Below, in pieces: positions 1 to 7,049 of a stretch of 11,644 bases of DNA. The DNA comes from Bacteroidales bacterium (lineage in GTDB: Bacteria; Bacteroidota; Bacteroidia; Bacteroidales; JAOZQN01). Within the stretch, counting starts at the first letter, position 1. Each line of letters opens with the position of its first letter. Under the pieces are notes generated by a model. That model was not told where the DNA came from. It did not search any database and saw nothing but the letters and a program-made list of their open reading frames with translations. The translations under genes and the position numbers were made by a program. Where the stretch lies: contig JAOZTW010000090.1 of the NCBI GenBank assembly GCA_029938985.1, forward strand, positions 1-11,644. The letters run 5' to 3'.

Positions 1-38
1 AGACGTAAGTACCTAAAGTATTTTAAGTGTTAAAATTC

Positions 39-268
39 AGACTATTAATATTAAATCATTACTTTAGAAACTTAAGTCTTGCTACAGTAGTTGTTTTTTG
101 TTTTTTTTGTATTTGCAGATTTATCTGCTTTGTTTTTGCAACTTTAGTTGCAGTAAATCAGCGAATTGGCGAGCAGTACTAACAAACAAGAAAAAGAACA
201 AAAAAATGACGGTAATGCAACAAGACTTACTTATTAAATACTTTAGATATTTAAGTCTTAATACAGTA
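39..268. repeat. imperfect direct repeat pair in the left noncoding region
   Basis: Positions 39-90 and 222-268 resemble each other, best in the cores 61-92 and 240-271, which share actttaga, ttaagtctt and tacagtagtt with about five mismatches. Positions 1-41 may hold a weaker third copy. Between the copies lie two small perfect palindromes, at 115-128 (stem gcagat) and 137-152 (stem tgcaact). I see no convincing gene in 1-452: the short open frames there have no family features and an unusual composition. The region may be the remnant of a repeat family or the downstream region of a gene off the left edge. Confidence 0.45.
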
Positions 269-363
269 GTTTGCTATTGTAAATGAGGATTTTGAAACTT
301 TTTAAAATATCAGAAAATTTGCATTAGTGAAATATGTCATACTATAACTTTTTATTATAATTG

Positions 364-402
364 GTCAGGGTTTCATTAAAATTGAAACCCTGACTCATTT
401 TT
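364..402 (+). terminator. Rho-independent terminator
   Basis: A perfect 12-bp stem (364-375 with 383-394, gtcagggtttca) closes a 7-base loop and is followed by tcattttta, giving a T-tract on the plus strand. No A-run precedes it, so it should act on plus-strand transcription. It would end a transcript coming from left of the window and insulate the cytidine deaminase gene that starts about 60 bases later. Confidence 0.75.
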
Positions 403-452
403 ACAATATCTGATAATTCTATACTTAGTTTACAAATATTTAGAAATAAAAA

Positions 453-935
453 ATGCAAAAAACAGAGTTTAAAATTGTAGTTTATGAAGCTCAAAAAATA
501 TTGGAACTTGAAACCGAAGACCAAGAATTAGTAAGAAAGTCAAAAAAGGTTTTGAGCAAAGCCTATGCTCCTTATTCGTTGTTTAATGTAGGAGCTGCTG
601 TTTTGTTAGAAAACGGAAAAATTATTACTGGTACAAATCAAGAAAACTCAGCATATCCATCTGGATTGTGTGCAGAGAGAGTAGCTCTTTTTTATGCAAA
701 TTCTCAATATCCTACCGTTGCTGTAAAAACAATTGCAATAGCTGCATTTCATAATAATGAATATATGCAAAACCCTGCTCCTCCCTGTGGCTCGTGCCGA
801 CAAGTTATTATTGAAACTCAAACAAGATTTAATAAAGCTATAAAAATAATATTGTATGGAGAAAAAAAGATTCAAATTATTGAAGACGCTCAACAATTAT
901 TGCCACTTAGCTTTTCGAATAAATTTTTAGAATAA
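453..935 (+). CDS. cdd: cytidine deaminase
   Basis: This 160-residue protein should deaminate cytidine and deoxycytidine to uridine and deoxyuridine in the cytoplasm, in pyrimidine salvage. The zinc-site motifs of the family are intact: C73-A-E75 (zinc ligand Cys and the proton-shuttling Glu) and P111-C112-G-S-C115-R-Q (the other two zinc ligands). The N-terminal YAPYS-x-FNVGAA block (about 39-49) and N62-Q-E64 substrate-binding segment are also present. Length and three-cysteine zinc site match the short, homotetrameric class. The first in-frame ATG is used; it follows an A-rich stretch without a Shine-Dalgarno site, as is usual in Bacteroidota. The gene stands alone between a terminator and repeats, and looks like ordinary chromosomal backbone. 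Assignment is secure. Confidence 0.95.
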   Translation: MQKTEFKIVVYEAQKILELETEDQELVRKSKKVLSKAYAPYSLFNVGAAVLLENGKIITGTNQENSAYPSGLCAERVALFYANSQYPTVAVKTIAIAAFHNNEYMQNPAPPCGSCRQVIIETQTRFNKAIKIILYGEKKIQIIEDAQQLLPLSFSNKFLE

Positions 936-939
936 TAAA

Positions 940-1018
940 ATAATTAGTGAAAAAGAAAAAATAACGGCGTATTCTTGAGTTACTTATTATTTCATTTTTC
1001 ACTTATCAAATAATTTTA
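940..1018. repeat. imperfect hairpin containing the left arm of a 35-bp inverted repeat
   Basis: Just after the deaminase stop, aataattagtgaaaaag and the reverse complement of the segment ending near 1018 (tttttcacttatcaaataat) form an imperfect hairpin that could act as the transcript end. Inside it, 964-998 is the inverted counterpart of 2117-2151 with 33 of 35 bases matching. The rest of the gap up to 1160 is AT-rich and shows nothing else I can name. Confidence 0.65.
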
Positions 1019-1160
1019 AAAAACAAAAAAGTGTTAAATACTTTTTTTTATTTATGAAAAATGCCCATTTTTTTCATTTTTAAAAGGATTACAATTTTTT
1101 TACTCCATCATAATATTTAACTGAAACTCCAGTATTAATTTCATTAAAAAGAGCTTAAGA

Positions 1161-1838
1161 ATGAAAAAAATATTTGTATTAATAATATTAACATTTTTTT
1201 TTCTTTTCGCAAATTCTCAATTTGTAAAGAGAGATAGTACATTTTTTCAGCCTAAAATTAAATTAACTTTCACACCGCATCATTTAATATATAATTGTTT
1301 AAAACTGAATGTGGAAAAAGAGCTTAAAAATAATGATTGGCTTGACATTCCTATAGAAATGTACTACGGAAGAAGAATGTCAAATTCCGAAAACGTAACA
1401 ACAAGAAGTAATTATTACGACAATCTTTATGGATTAGGTATTGGTGCCAACTACAAACATTTTTTTCCTTTTTATAATATGAAAAATCTCTACTTCTCGG
1501 TAGGAGGCATGTATCATTTCTTTTTTCTGAATTATAAATCAAGTATTTGGCAAATTGAAATTGTGAACGGAACTCAACAATACCATTTGAATGAAGTAGA
1601 TGTTTATGAACAAATAAATCGCTTTAATGCGAATATTAATGTGGGGATTGAAACTGAAATGTATGAAAAAATATATTTTGACATGTTTTTTGGATTAGGA
1701 CAAAGATATAGCCTTCCTTTTTATAATTTTGAAATTAGCGAAAACAAGTTTGACCAAACCATGTGGGCTTATGGATATTCTGGTACAGTAATATTTATAG
1801 GCATGCGAATTGGATTGTTGTACAAAAATTTTGATTGA
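1161..1838 (+). CDS. secreted beta-rich protein, probable outer-membrane barrel
   Basis: The 225-residue product starts with a classical signal peptide (MKK, then a hydrophobic stretch to about residue 18, ending FANSQ), so it should be exported. The rest is rich in aromatic residues and alternating polar/hydrophobic segments such as YGLGIGANYKHFF and YFSVGGMYHFFF, ending in a strand with IFIGMRIGLLYKNF; this is the look of an 8- to 10-stranded outer-membrane barrel. No family motif lets me name a function. The gene is flanked by arms of an inverted repeat (964-998 and 2117-2151), so it may sit inside a repeat-bounded cassette. Start choice rests on the signal peptide. Not obviously linked to cdd or to the mobile element on the right. 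Confidence 0.75.
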   Translation: MKKIFVLIILTFFFLFANSQFVKRDSTFFQPKIKLTFTPHHLIYNCLKLNVEKELKNNDWLDIPIEMYYGRRMSNSENVTTRSNYYDNLYGLGIGANYKHFFPFYNMKNLYFSVGGMYHFFFLNYKSSIWQIEIVNGTQQYHLNEVDVYEQINRFNANINVGIETEMYEKIYFDMFFGLGQRYSLPFYNFEISENKFDQTMWAYGYSGTVIFIGMRIGLLYKNFD

Positions 1839-1880
1839 AAACTTGCCTTAATAGAAATGAAATAATAAGTGAAAAAGGCA

Positions 1881-2081
1881 AAATAAACAAGTAGGTTGGA
1901 GTTAATTATTTTTTCTTTTGGCATTTTTCACAAGTATCAATTTCTTCGTTACTTTTGAAATATTAAAATGCTCATTTACAAAGGTAAACTTTAATTCTAA
2001 TATTTCAAAAAAGCCTTGAACTTGACACTTGTGAAAAACGCCTTTCTTTTTCACTAAGTTATCCAATCTACTTATTTTTTT
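1881..2081. repeat. long imperfect palindrome of about 200 bp
   Basis: A coaxial set of inverted segments shares one centre near 1981: 1881-1900 with 2062-2081 (16 of 20), 1927-1940 with 2022-2035 (13 of 14), 1953-1965 with 1998-2010 (perfect, ttttgaaatatta), and 1975-1979 with 1984-1988 around an aaag loop. RNA from either strand would fold into one long, interrupted hairpin. It lies just downstream of the outer-membrane gene and may also terminate its transcript. It could be a MITE-like element or a structured RNA; no transposase is nearby. Confidence 0.8.
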
Positions 2082-2116
2082 CCTTCTAAAAAAGTTTATT
2101 TGAAAAATATTTAATG

Positions 2117-2151
2117 AAAATGAAATAATAAGTAACTCCAGGATACGCCGT
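2117..2151 (-). repeat. right arm of 35-bp inverted repeat
   Basis: The reverse complement of 2117-2151 matches 964-998 at 33 of 35 positions (core gagttacttattatttc). The two arms enclose the outer-membrane protein gene and the long palindrome, a span of about 1.2 kb. This may be two opposed copies of one dispersed repeat or the ends of a non-autonomous mobile unit. Confidence 0.75.
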
Positions 2152-2214
2152 TTTTTAAAAATTTAATAATCTGCAAATAGCGAGCTATTTAATGATATTT
2201 TTTAAATTTTAAAA

Positions 2215-2262
2215 GGGCAAAACAAACAAGTAGATTGGGGGTAGTTATTTTTTCTTTTTCAC
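2215..2262 (+). repeat. further copy of the palindrome arm
   Basis: The segment with gcaaaacaaacaagtagatt and a following ttattttttcttttt run repeats 1877-1918 in direct orientation, and the reverse complement of 2044-2085. Three copies of the same arm within 400 bases show a local repeat family that has multiplied by duplication and inversion. A small hairpin (2175-2190, stem aaatag) lies just before it. Confidence 0.65.
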
Positions 2263-2305
2263 TAAAATCAAATTTTTTAAATTTTGGTGTTTAATTTAGA
2301 TTTAT

Positions 2306-2462
2306 TAAGGCATATTAAAATTAATAATTGACGATTTAAACTTGTTCTTTTTACTTCTTCAAAAAAATATGCAAATATCCTGATATTATTATATTTATTG
2401 AATTGTTAAAAACAAAAATAACTTCGTTTTAATTTATCAATTATTTATTTTAATATGCCTTA
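2306..2462. repeat. MITE-like element with 26-bp terminal inverted repeats
   Basis: Positions 2306-2331 (taaggcatattaaaattaat onward) and 2437-2462 are inverted repeats with 25 of 26 bases matching, giving a 157-bp unit without a coding frame. The flanks carry similar short sequences (agattta on the left, agatta on the right), a possible degenerate target duplication. This is the form of a miniature inverted-repeat element, mobilised in trans if at all. The remaining bases 2463-2580 are AT-rich noncoding DNA in which I see nothing definite. Confidence 0.6.
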
Positions 2463-2581
2463 GATTATAGCCAGGCAAAAAAAAGTTTATATTCTAAACA
2501 AATTTTAACATGCTAATATTAAGCTAACTAATAATTTTAATAAGACAATAAAAAATTGTACATAAATAGAATATAATGCAT

Positions 2582-2617
2582 AAAAAAAGCCTGTAACGTG
2601 TTATGTTACAGGCTTTT
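2582..2617 (-). terminator. Rho-independent terminator of the tRNA transcript (minus strand)
   Basis: A perfect 13-bp stem (2585-2597 with 2605-2617, core agcctgtaac) closes a 7-base loop. Read on the minus strand it is followed by seven T residues (2588 down to 2582). It lies just downstream, in minus-strand sense, of the tRNA 3' end at 2631-2648, so it is most likely the original terminator of that tRNA gene, now separated from the tRNA body by the inserted element. It also has a short T-tract on the plus strand. Confidence 0.8.
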
Positions 2618-2630
2618 GATTTGTGTTTTG

Positions 2631-2648
2631 GCGGTCTGGACGGGACTC
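2631..2648 (-). other. tRNA-Asp 3'-end fragment: attachment site (att) of an integrated element
   Basis: Read on the minus strand this is gagtcccgtccagaccgc: the T-loop/T-stem end (gagtcccgtc), the acceptor strand ccagacc, the G discriminator and the first C of CCA. The gagtcccgtcc part is shared with the E. coli tRNA-Asp gene, and a GGTCTGG acceptor partner is what I recall for Bacteroidota tRNA-Asp. After 2648 the sequence leaves the tRNA (ccaattaa in place of the expected gaacccgcg), so the rest of the gene is absent here. A tRNA 3' end next to its own terminator but lacking its body is the usual mark of integration by a tyrosine recombinase. The element must lie to the right. The tRNA identity is from memory. 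Confidence 0.75.
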
Positions 2649-2794
2649 CCAATTAATTGAAGTAAGTAATTGTTATTTATTTATTTATAGTTTATGTGTT
2701 GAGTAAATAGGGTTTAATTAGGGACTATACGTTTATTTATTGCAAATTTAAAGAAAATATATAATAATAAAAAATATATATTATTAACCACCTT

Positions 2795-2837
2795 AAAAAA
2801 AGCTTAAGAAAATTTTATTTCTTAGGCTTTTTTTATT
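2795..2837. terminator. bidirectional Rho-independent terminator
   Basis: The stem pairs 2800-2811 (aagcttaagaaa) with 2818-2829 (11 of 12 pairs) around a 6-base loop. It is flanked by an A-run on the left and a T-run on the right, so it can act on both strands. Its place near the att site suggests it insulates the element from chromosomal transcription. Confidence 0.75.
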
Positions 2838-2991
2838 TTTTTTTAAAAAAATTAAGTAAAAAAAAATTACTATTTTACCTGAAAAATACAATTTTTATGA
2901 AAAATAGAAAATCTAAGTAAAAAAAGATTTTTAATTTTGTTCTTCTTTTTTTTCAGAATCTTGTATATTTCAACTTCTTAATTTAAAGTAT

Positions 2992-2999
2992 TATATTTG
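2992..2999 (+). promoter_or_regulatory. promoter -7 element of the HTH gene
   Basis: The octamer tatatttg fits the Bacteroidota -7 consensus TAnnTTTG and ends 23 bases before the start codon at 3023. No clear TTTG -33 element is seen at the usual distance, so it is supported mainly by the -7 match and position. Confidence 0.5.
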
Positions 3000-3022
3000 C
3001 ATGAATTAGAAAAAAATAAACT

Positions 3023-3460
3023 ATGAAAAAAATAACATTTTTATTGAAGTCAGAAGTTGCCGATTTGTACGATATATCAAATTATCTACTCATTAGTTGG
3101 ATTGAAGAATATCATGAGTTAAATTTACTGATGAAAAAATACGGTTATAATAGATACCAAAAACTTTTTACAGTGAAACAAGTTGAGTTGCTGTTTGAAT
3201 ATATTTATTTACCCGATAAAATTGATAAAAGAATACTTGATGCTGATTTAAAAATACCAATTAGAGCGTATACAAAAAGAAAAATTGCGAATTTTTATAA
3301 TATAACGAAAAAAACTCTCAAAAACACAATAAAAAATATAGAATTTATAACTTTTCTTGCAGAAAATACCAAAAAAAAGTACGACCACAGTGAAATTTCA
3401 ATGATTTTTAAATTTATTGGACACCCAAAGCGAAAAATAATCAAAAAAGAGGAAGAATAA
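3023..3460 (+). CDS. small protein with two tandem HTH-like domains, putative regulator
   Basis: The 145-residue protein contains two copies of the same domain. Residues 9-64 run K-SEVADLYDIS ... WIEEY ... LFTVKQVELLF ... LP, and 85-135 run K-RKIANFYNIT ... TIKNI ... KYDHSEISMIF ... GHP. Each copy has an N-terminal helix-turn-helix-like part (xxIAxxYxIxxxTL) and a C-terminal (F/Y)xxxEVxxIFxxxGxP part. A single-copy form of this domain is, as I recall, common in Bacteroidota phages and mobile elements. It probably binds DNA, perhaps as a monomer mimicking a dimer. It has its own -7 promoter element, and a 20-bp repeat array begins within its last codons, so it may regulate itself and the following operon. 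The tail is basic then acidic (KIIKKEEE) and encoded by the repeat. Function beyond DNA binding is not shown. Confidence 0.75.
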   Translation: MKKITFLLKSEVADLYDISNYLLISWIEEYHELNLLMKKYGYNRYQKLFTVKQVELLFEYIYLPDKIDKRILDADLKIPIRAYTKRKIANFYNITKKTLKNTIKNIEFITFLAENTKKKYDHSEISMIFKFIGHPKRKIIKKEEE

Positions 3461-3526
3461 TCAAAAAAAAAGAAAGAATAATCAAAAAAGAAGAAGAATA
3501 ATCAAAAAAGAGGAAGAATAATCAAA
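3436..3526 (+). repeat. tandem array of a 20-bp unit, iteron- or operator-like
   Basis: Four full copies and half a fifth of aataatcaaaaaagaggaag follow one another at 3436, 3456, 3477, 3497 and 3517; the second copy is 21 bp and more degenerate. The array starts inside the HTH gene, supplies its last eight codons and stop, and ends about 20 bases before the promoter-like site of the next operon. Spacing of about two helical turns would place every copy on one DNA face. It could be an operator array or a replication-type iteron set, or a slippage product. Confidence 0.75.
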
Positions 3527-3545
3527 GCCATATATCAACCTGTCG

Positions 3546-3553
3546 TATGTTTG
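3546..3553 (+). promoter_or_regulatory. promoter -7 element of the long operon
   Basis: The octamer tatgtttg matches TAnnTTTG exactly and lies 34 bases before the start codon at 3588. The expected -33 position falls at the end of the 20-bp repeat array (about 3521-3526) and is not a good TTTG match, so an activator bound to the array could be needed. All downstream genes to the window end share this strand with no later strong promoter noticed. Confidence 0.5.
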
Positions 3554-3587
3554 CAGTTCAAAATTATTAATTTAATCTGCTTTATTT

Positions 3588-4673
3588 ATGACAATACTCA
3601 CAACAGCTTTGGTTGCTTTAGGTTTGTCCACGATAACACTTATAGTGGGCAAAGCAAGCGAATATGCGAAAGTTTTAGACCAGCTTAATTATGAGTTGAA
3701 GTTGAAAACATTTAAGTTATCAGTGAGTGGTTTAAAGATTGTTTTGGATTTTTGGTTAGATAATCCTACCGATTCAACTATAAAAGTAAGTTACCCTCTT
3801 GTTTTATTATTGTACGATGGCGAGTTTTTAGCACAAAACACAGTTAATAATAAAATTTATAAACTTAAACCAAAAAGTCAACTAACTGTACCTAATATTA
3901 CTTTTAATTTTGGACTTCTTACCGTGGGGCGGCTTCTTATTACAAATATTGTTGACATCACAAATGCTATAATAAACGATTCTTTTAAAGTTTATGTTGA
4001 ACAATTGAAAAAGAAAATCATTTACAATGTTAGTTTAAGCGTCAATAATATACCTGTAAATTATAAGGCAATAGCATTGGGACGTATGGAGATGTCTGCA
4101 ATAGAACGTCCTATTCGTTCTGCACCAGAATTCGATAAATACTTCCCCTTACCGCAAGGAAAAATAGAGACAGTCTTAAAAAATGCAAATGTACATCAAA
4201 CTGTAAGGATGATGTATAAAGTTGTAAAAAAGGACAGTCATCTTTTAACGAAAGTAACAAAAGCTCTTTTTTCCGAAGAAAAAACAATATTACAAACTTG
4301 CGAAAAAATTTTCAATTTTTGTTTTGATCATATAAAGTATGGTCTTGAAAAAGGAGAACAGCTAAAAAATCCGTTGGTAGTTTATCACTATGGACAAAGA
4401 TTGGCAAGAGCTTTTTATAAAAAAAATGGCTATTATTCAAAGCAACACACCGCTGATTGCGATGATTTGGCAATGTTTATTGCTTGTATATTAAGGAATT
4501 TAAACATTAGATATTCTTTTCGTATAGCCTCCTACGAAACGTATAGCAATTATTCGCATGTTTATGTTATTGCGTTTGACCAGAAAGGAAACAGTATTAT
4601 CATTGACCCTGTTTACCACCGATTCAACGCAGAGAAAAGAACAGTTAAACAATTAACTTTTGAAAAAAAATAA
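3588..4673 (+). CDS. membrane-anchored protein with WHy/LEA-like and transglutaminase-like domains
   Basis: The 361-residue protein has three parts. An N-terminal membrane anchor covers about 4-22. Residues about 40-155 are beta-rich with LDFWLDNPTD followed by YPLVLLLYDGEFLA, resembling LEA14/WHy immunoglobulin-like domains. Residues about 230-350 form a transglutaminase-like papain-fold domain with a plausible triad: C291 in TADCDDLA, H324 in YSHVYV and D340 in IIDPVY. Such domains are cysteine peptidases, amidases or cross-linking enzymes, so it may process or cross-link a particle protein or act on the cell wall; the substrate is unknown. It is the first gene of the long operon, and the next gene starts three bases after its stop. 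The residue triad is seen; the WHy match is by pattern and less sure. I infer a role in particle maturation or envelope attachment. Confidence 0.75.
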   Translation: MTILTTALVALGLSTITLIVGKASEYAKVLDQLNYELKLKTFKLSVSGLKIVLDFWLDNPTDSTIKVSYPLVLLLYDGEFLAQNTVNNKIYKLKPKSQLTVPNITFNFGLLTVGRLLITNIVDITNAIINDSFKVYVEQLKKKIIYNVSLSVNNIPVNYKAIALGRMEMSAIERPIRSAPEFDKYFPLPQGKIETVLKNANVHQTVRMMYKVVKKDSHLLTKVTKALFSEEKTILQTCEKIFNFCFDHIKYGLEKGEQLKNPLVVYHYGQRLARAFYKKNGYYSKQHTADCDDLAMFIACILRNLNIRYSFRIASYETYSNYSHVYVIAFDQKGNSIIIDPVYHRFNAEKRTVKQLTFEKK

Positions 4674-4676
4674 ATC

Positions 4677-5209
4677 ATGAAAGGAATACCAGTTACTTAT
4701 CTTAGTGGTGTAAATATAGCTCAAGATATACTAAAAATGTTTTTAATAAATACAAGAAATATTTTTTTAAAACAACAACCATATTGTAGTAATACCTTGT
4801 ATTATATAGAACTATTTGACTATCTTTTAAGATATTGGGATACAAGTAACAGAAATATTGCATTTAACTATGTAATAAAAGCCGAACAAGAACTGGGAGA
4901 AAAAGGAGTTTTTTTTAAGGAATTAAGGATGCTAAGTTTAATGGCAGATAAATTAAATGGAGTAGATGGTATAAAAGATAAATTGAAAGATTTTTTTATA
5001 AAAATAAGGAATAAGATATTAATAAAAAAATATAAATCTCTCTCTTCAACAGATGATAAAGATTTTAATATAGAAAGTTTTTTAAAGACAGGACGAGATA
5101 TTCTTGCAAAGCATAAATTTAAAATTGCGAGTGTGGTCTTTATAGCAACATCAGGAATTGCAATAGTATCTTCAAAAAAATTACAACAACAGTTAAAATT
5201 ACGCAAATA

Positions 5210-5210
<1 letters not shown>
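4677..5210 (+). CDS. C-terminally membrane-anchored protein, paralogue of the next gene
   Basis: I do not recognise a named family in this 177-residue protein. It is largely helical. Residues about 40-95 (LYYIELFDYLLRYWDTSNRNIAF..., then GVFFKELR...DKL) are clearly related to residues 24-85 of the next protein (MLEMLNYALKYWETDNKLMAL..., then GIFIDAER...DKL). A basic segment follows (about 97-120), and a single membrane helix lies at about 149-165 with a basic C-terminus (KKLQQQLKLRK), as in tail-anchored proteins. Its stop codon overlaps the next start (TAATG), so the two are probably translationally coupled and made together. The shared domain plus shared C-terminal anchor suggests partners in one membrane complex. 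Confidence 0.8.
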
Positions 5211-6355
<1,145 letters not shown>

Positions 6356-6385
6356 AAAAATAATATTAATAATATTTTAGAAAAC

Positions 6386-6997
6386 ATGGAAATAAACGGA
6401 AAAATAATTACAGTCGAAGACATTGCAAAGAAGACTAGTCTTGTAGGTATTACGTTTGCAACTTATACAATGTCACAAAAAATTGGAAACATGCTTGAAG
6501 ATACTGTGGAAGATACAGTAGCAGGTCTGGGAGCTAATCCCAATAGCATGATGGTTAAAGCAGTAAAGCCACTTGCTTTTTTATTAACAGGCATAGCATT
6601 GATTACTGCCTCTGATAATGAGTACATTAAAGCAGCAGGTACTGGAGTTTCAGTTGCAGGTGTGAAATACATTGTAGGCATGCTTGAAGGACAAACAAAA
6701 ACGATGACTGCGGATGGTTTTGGTGATGTAGGAATAAATAATCACAGCTTATATCTGCCAGATTTAGACGAAACACCAACGGATCTGCCAGAGATGCTAA
6801 TTGAAGGACATCATAGCTTGGATATGCCAGAGATGCTAATTGAAGGACATCATAGCTTGGAACTGCCAGATTTAGACGAAACACCAACAGATCTGCCAGA
6901 GATGTTAATTGAAGGACATCATGCAAGCAAAGTTGATGACAATTACGATGACGATGACGATGACGATAACTATGACGATTATGTGGAAGAGTATTAA
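6386..6997 (+). CDS. membrane protein with nested acidic repeats and Asp-rich tail
   Basis: I do not recognise a family in this 203-residue protein. The N-terminal half is hydrophobic and Gly/Ala-rich, with likely membrane segments at about 57-76 and 83-100 and perhaps 18-30. The C-terminal half is quite different: a 20-residue unit (LPDLDETPTDLPEMLIEGHH) occurs at 124-143 and 160-179, with a short DMPEMLIEGHH copy between them. It ends with an Asp-rich tail (184-203, about 11 Asp plus Tyr). The tail could bind cations or a basic partner such as the arm of the next gene's product, which is inference. It starts 30 bases after the previous stop with no new promoter evident. The form fits an integral membrane protein of a particle rather than an enzyme. 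Confidence 0.75.
   Translation: MEINGKIITVEDIAKKTSLVGITFATYTMSQKIGNMLEDTVEDTVAGLGANPNSMMVKAVKPLAFLLTGIALITASDNEYIKAAGTGVSVAGVKYIVGMLEGQTKTMTADGFGDVGINNHSLYLPDLDETPTDLPEMLIEGHHSLDMPEMLIEGHHSLELPDLDETPTDLPEMLIEGHHASKVDDNYDDDDDDDNYDDYVEEY
6755..6922 (+). repeat. 60-bp duplicated segment with a 30-bp partial copy between
   Basis: Positions 6755-6814 and 6863-6922 match at 58 of 60 bases; 6824-6853 repeats only the second half (gccagagatgctaattgaag). The high identity points to recent duplication inside the gene. All lengths are multiples of three. Confidence 0.9.
6935..6982 (+). repeat. Asp codon run (gatgac microsatellite)
   Basis: Alternating gac and gat codons encode an Asp-rich tail interrupted by Asn-Tyr. 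It is a slippage-prone tract that stays in frame, followed by the natural stop at 6995-6997. Confidence 0.8.
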
Positions 6998-7049
6998 GAT
7001 TGAAATAACCAATAAAAATTTTTTATAAACATATATAATAACTAAAAAA

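Larger units (their letters stand above)
2649..3022. other. noncoding left end of the integrated element
   Basis: No gene is visible on either strand. The stretch holds a bidirectional terminator (2800-2829), several A- and T-runs, a partly repeated aagtaaaaaaa motif (near 2853 and 2914), and a promoter-like site just before the first gene. No integrase gene is present here; it would have to lie near the other end of the element. Confidence 0.6.

Noticed and set aside
98..286. Short open frame with a hydrophobic start
   Set aside because: It runs through poly-T, two palindromes and one copy of a direct repeat, and has no protein-like composition or context.
342..524. Minus-strand open frame over the deaminase start
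   Set aside because: It crosses a strong terminator hairpin and the cdd start; it is a shadow of AT-rich DNA.
2631..2648. Complete tRNA gene
   Set aside because: Only the 3' 18 bases are present; neither anticodon arm nor 5' acceptor strand is found next to them on either strand.
3436..3526. CRISPR array
   Set aside because: Units are directly adjacent with no spacers, A-rich and partly coding; this is a plain tandem repeat.
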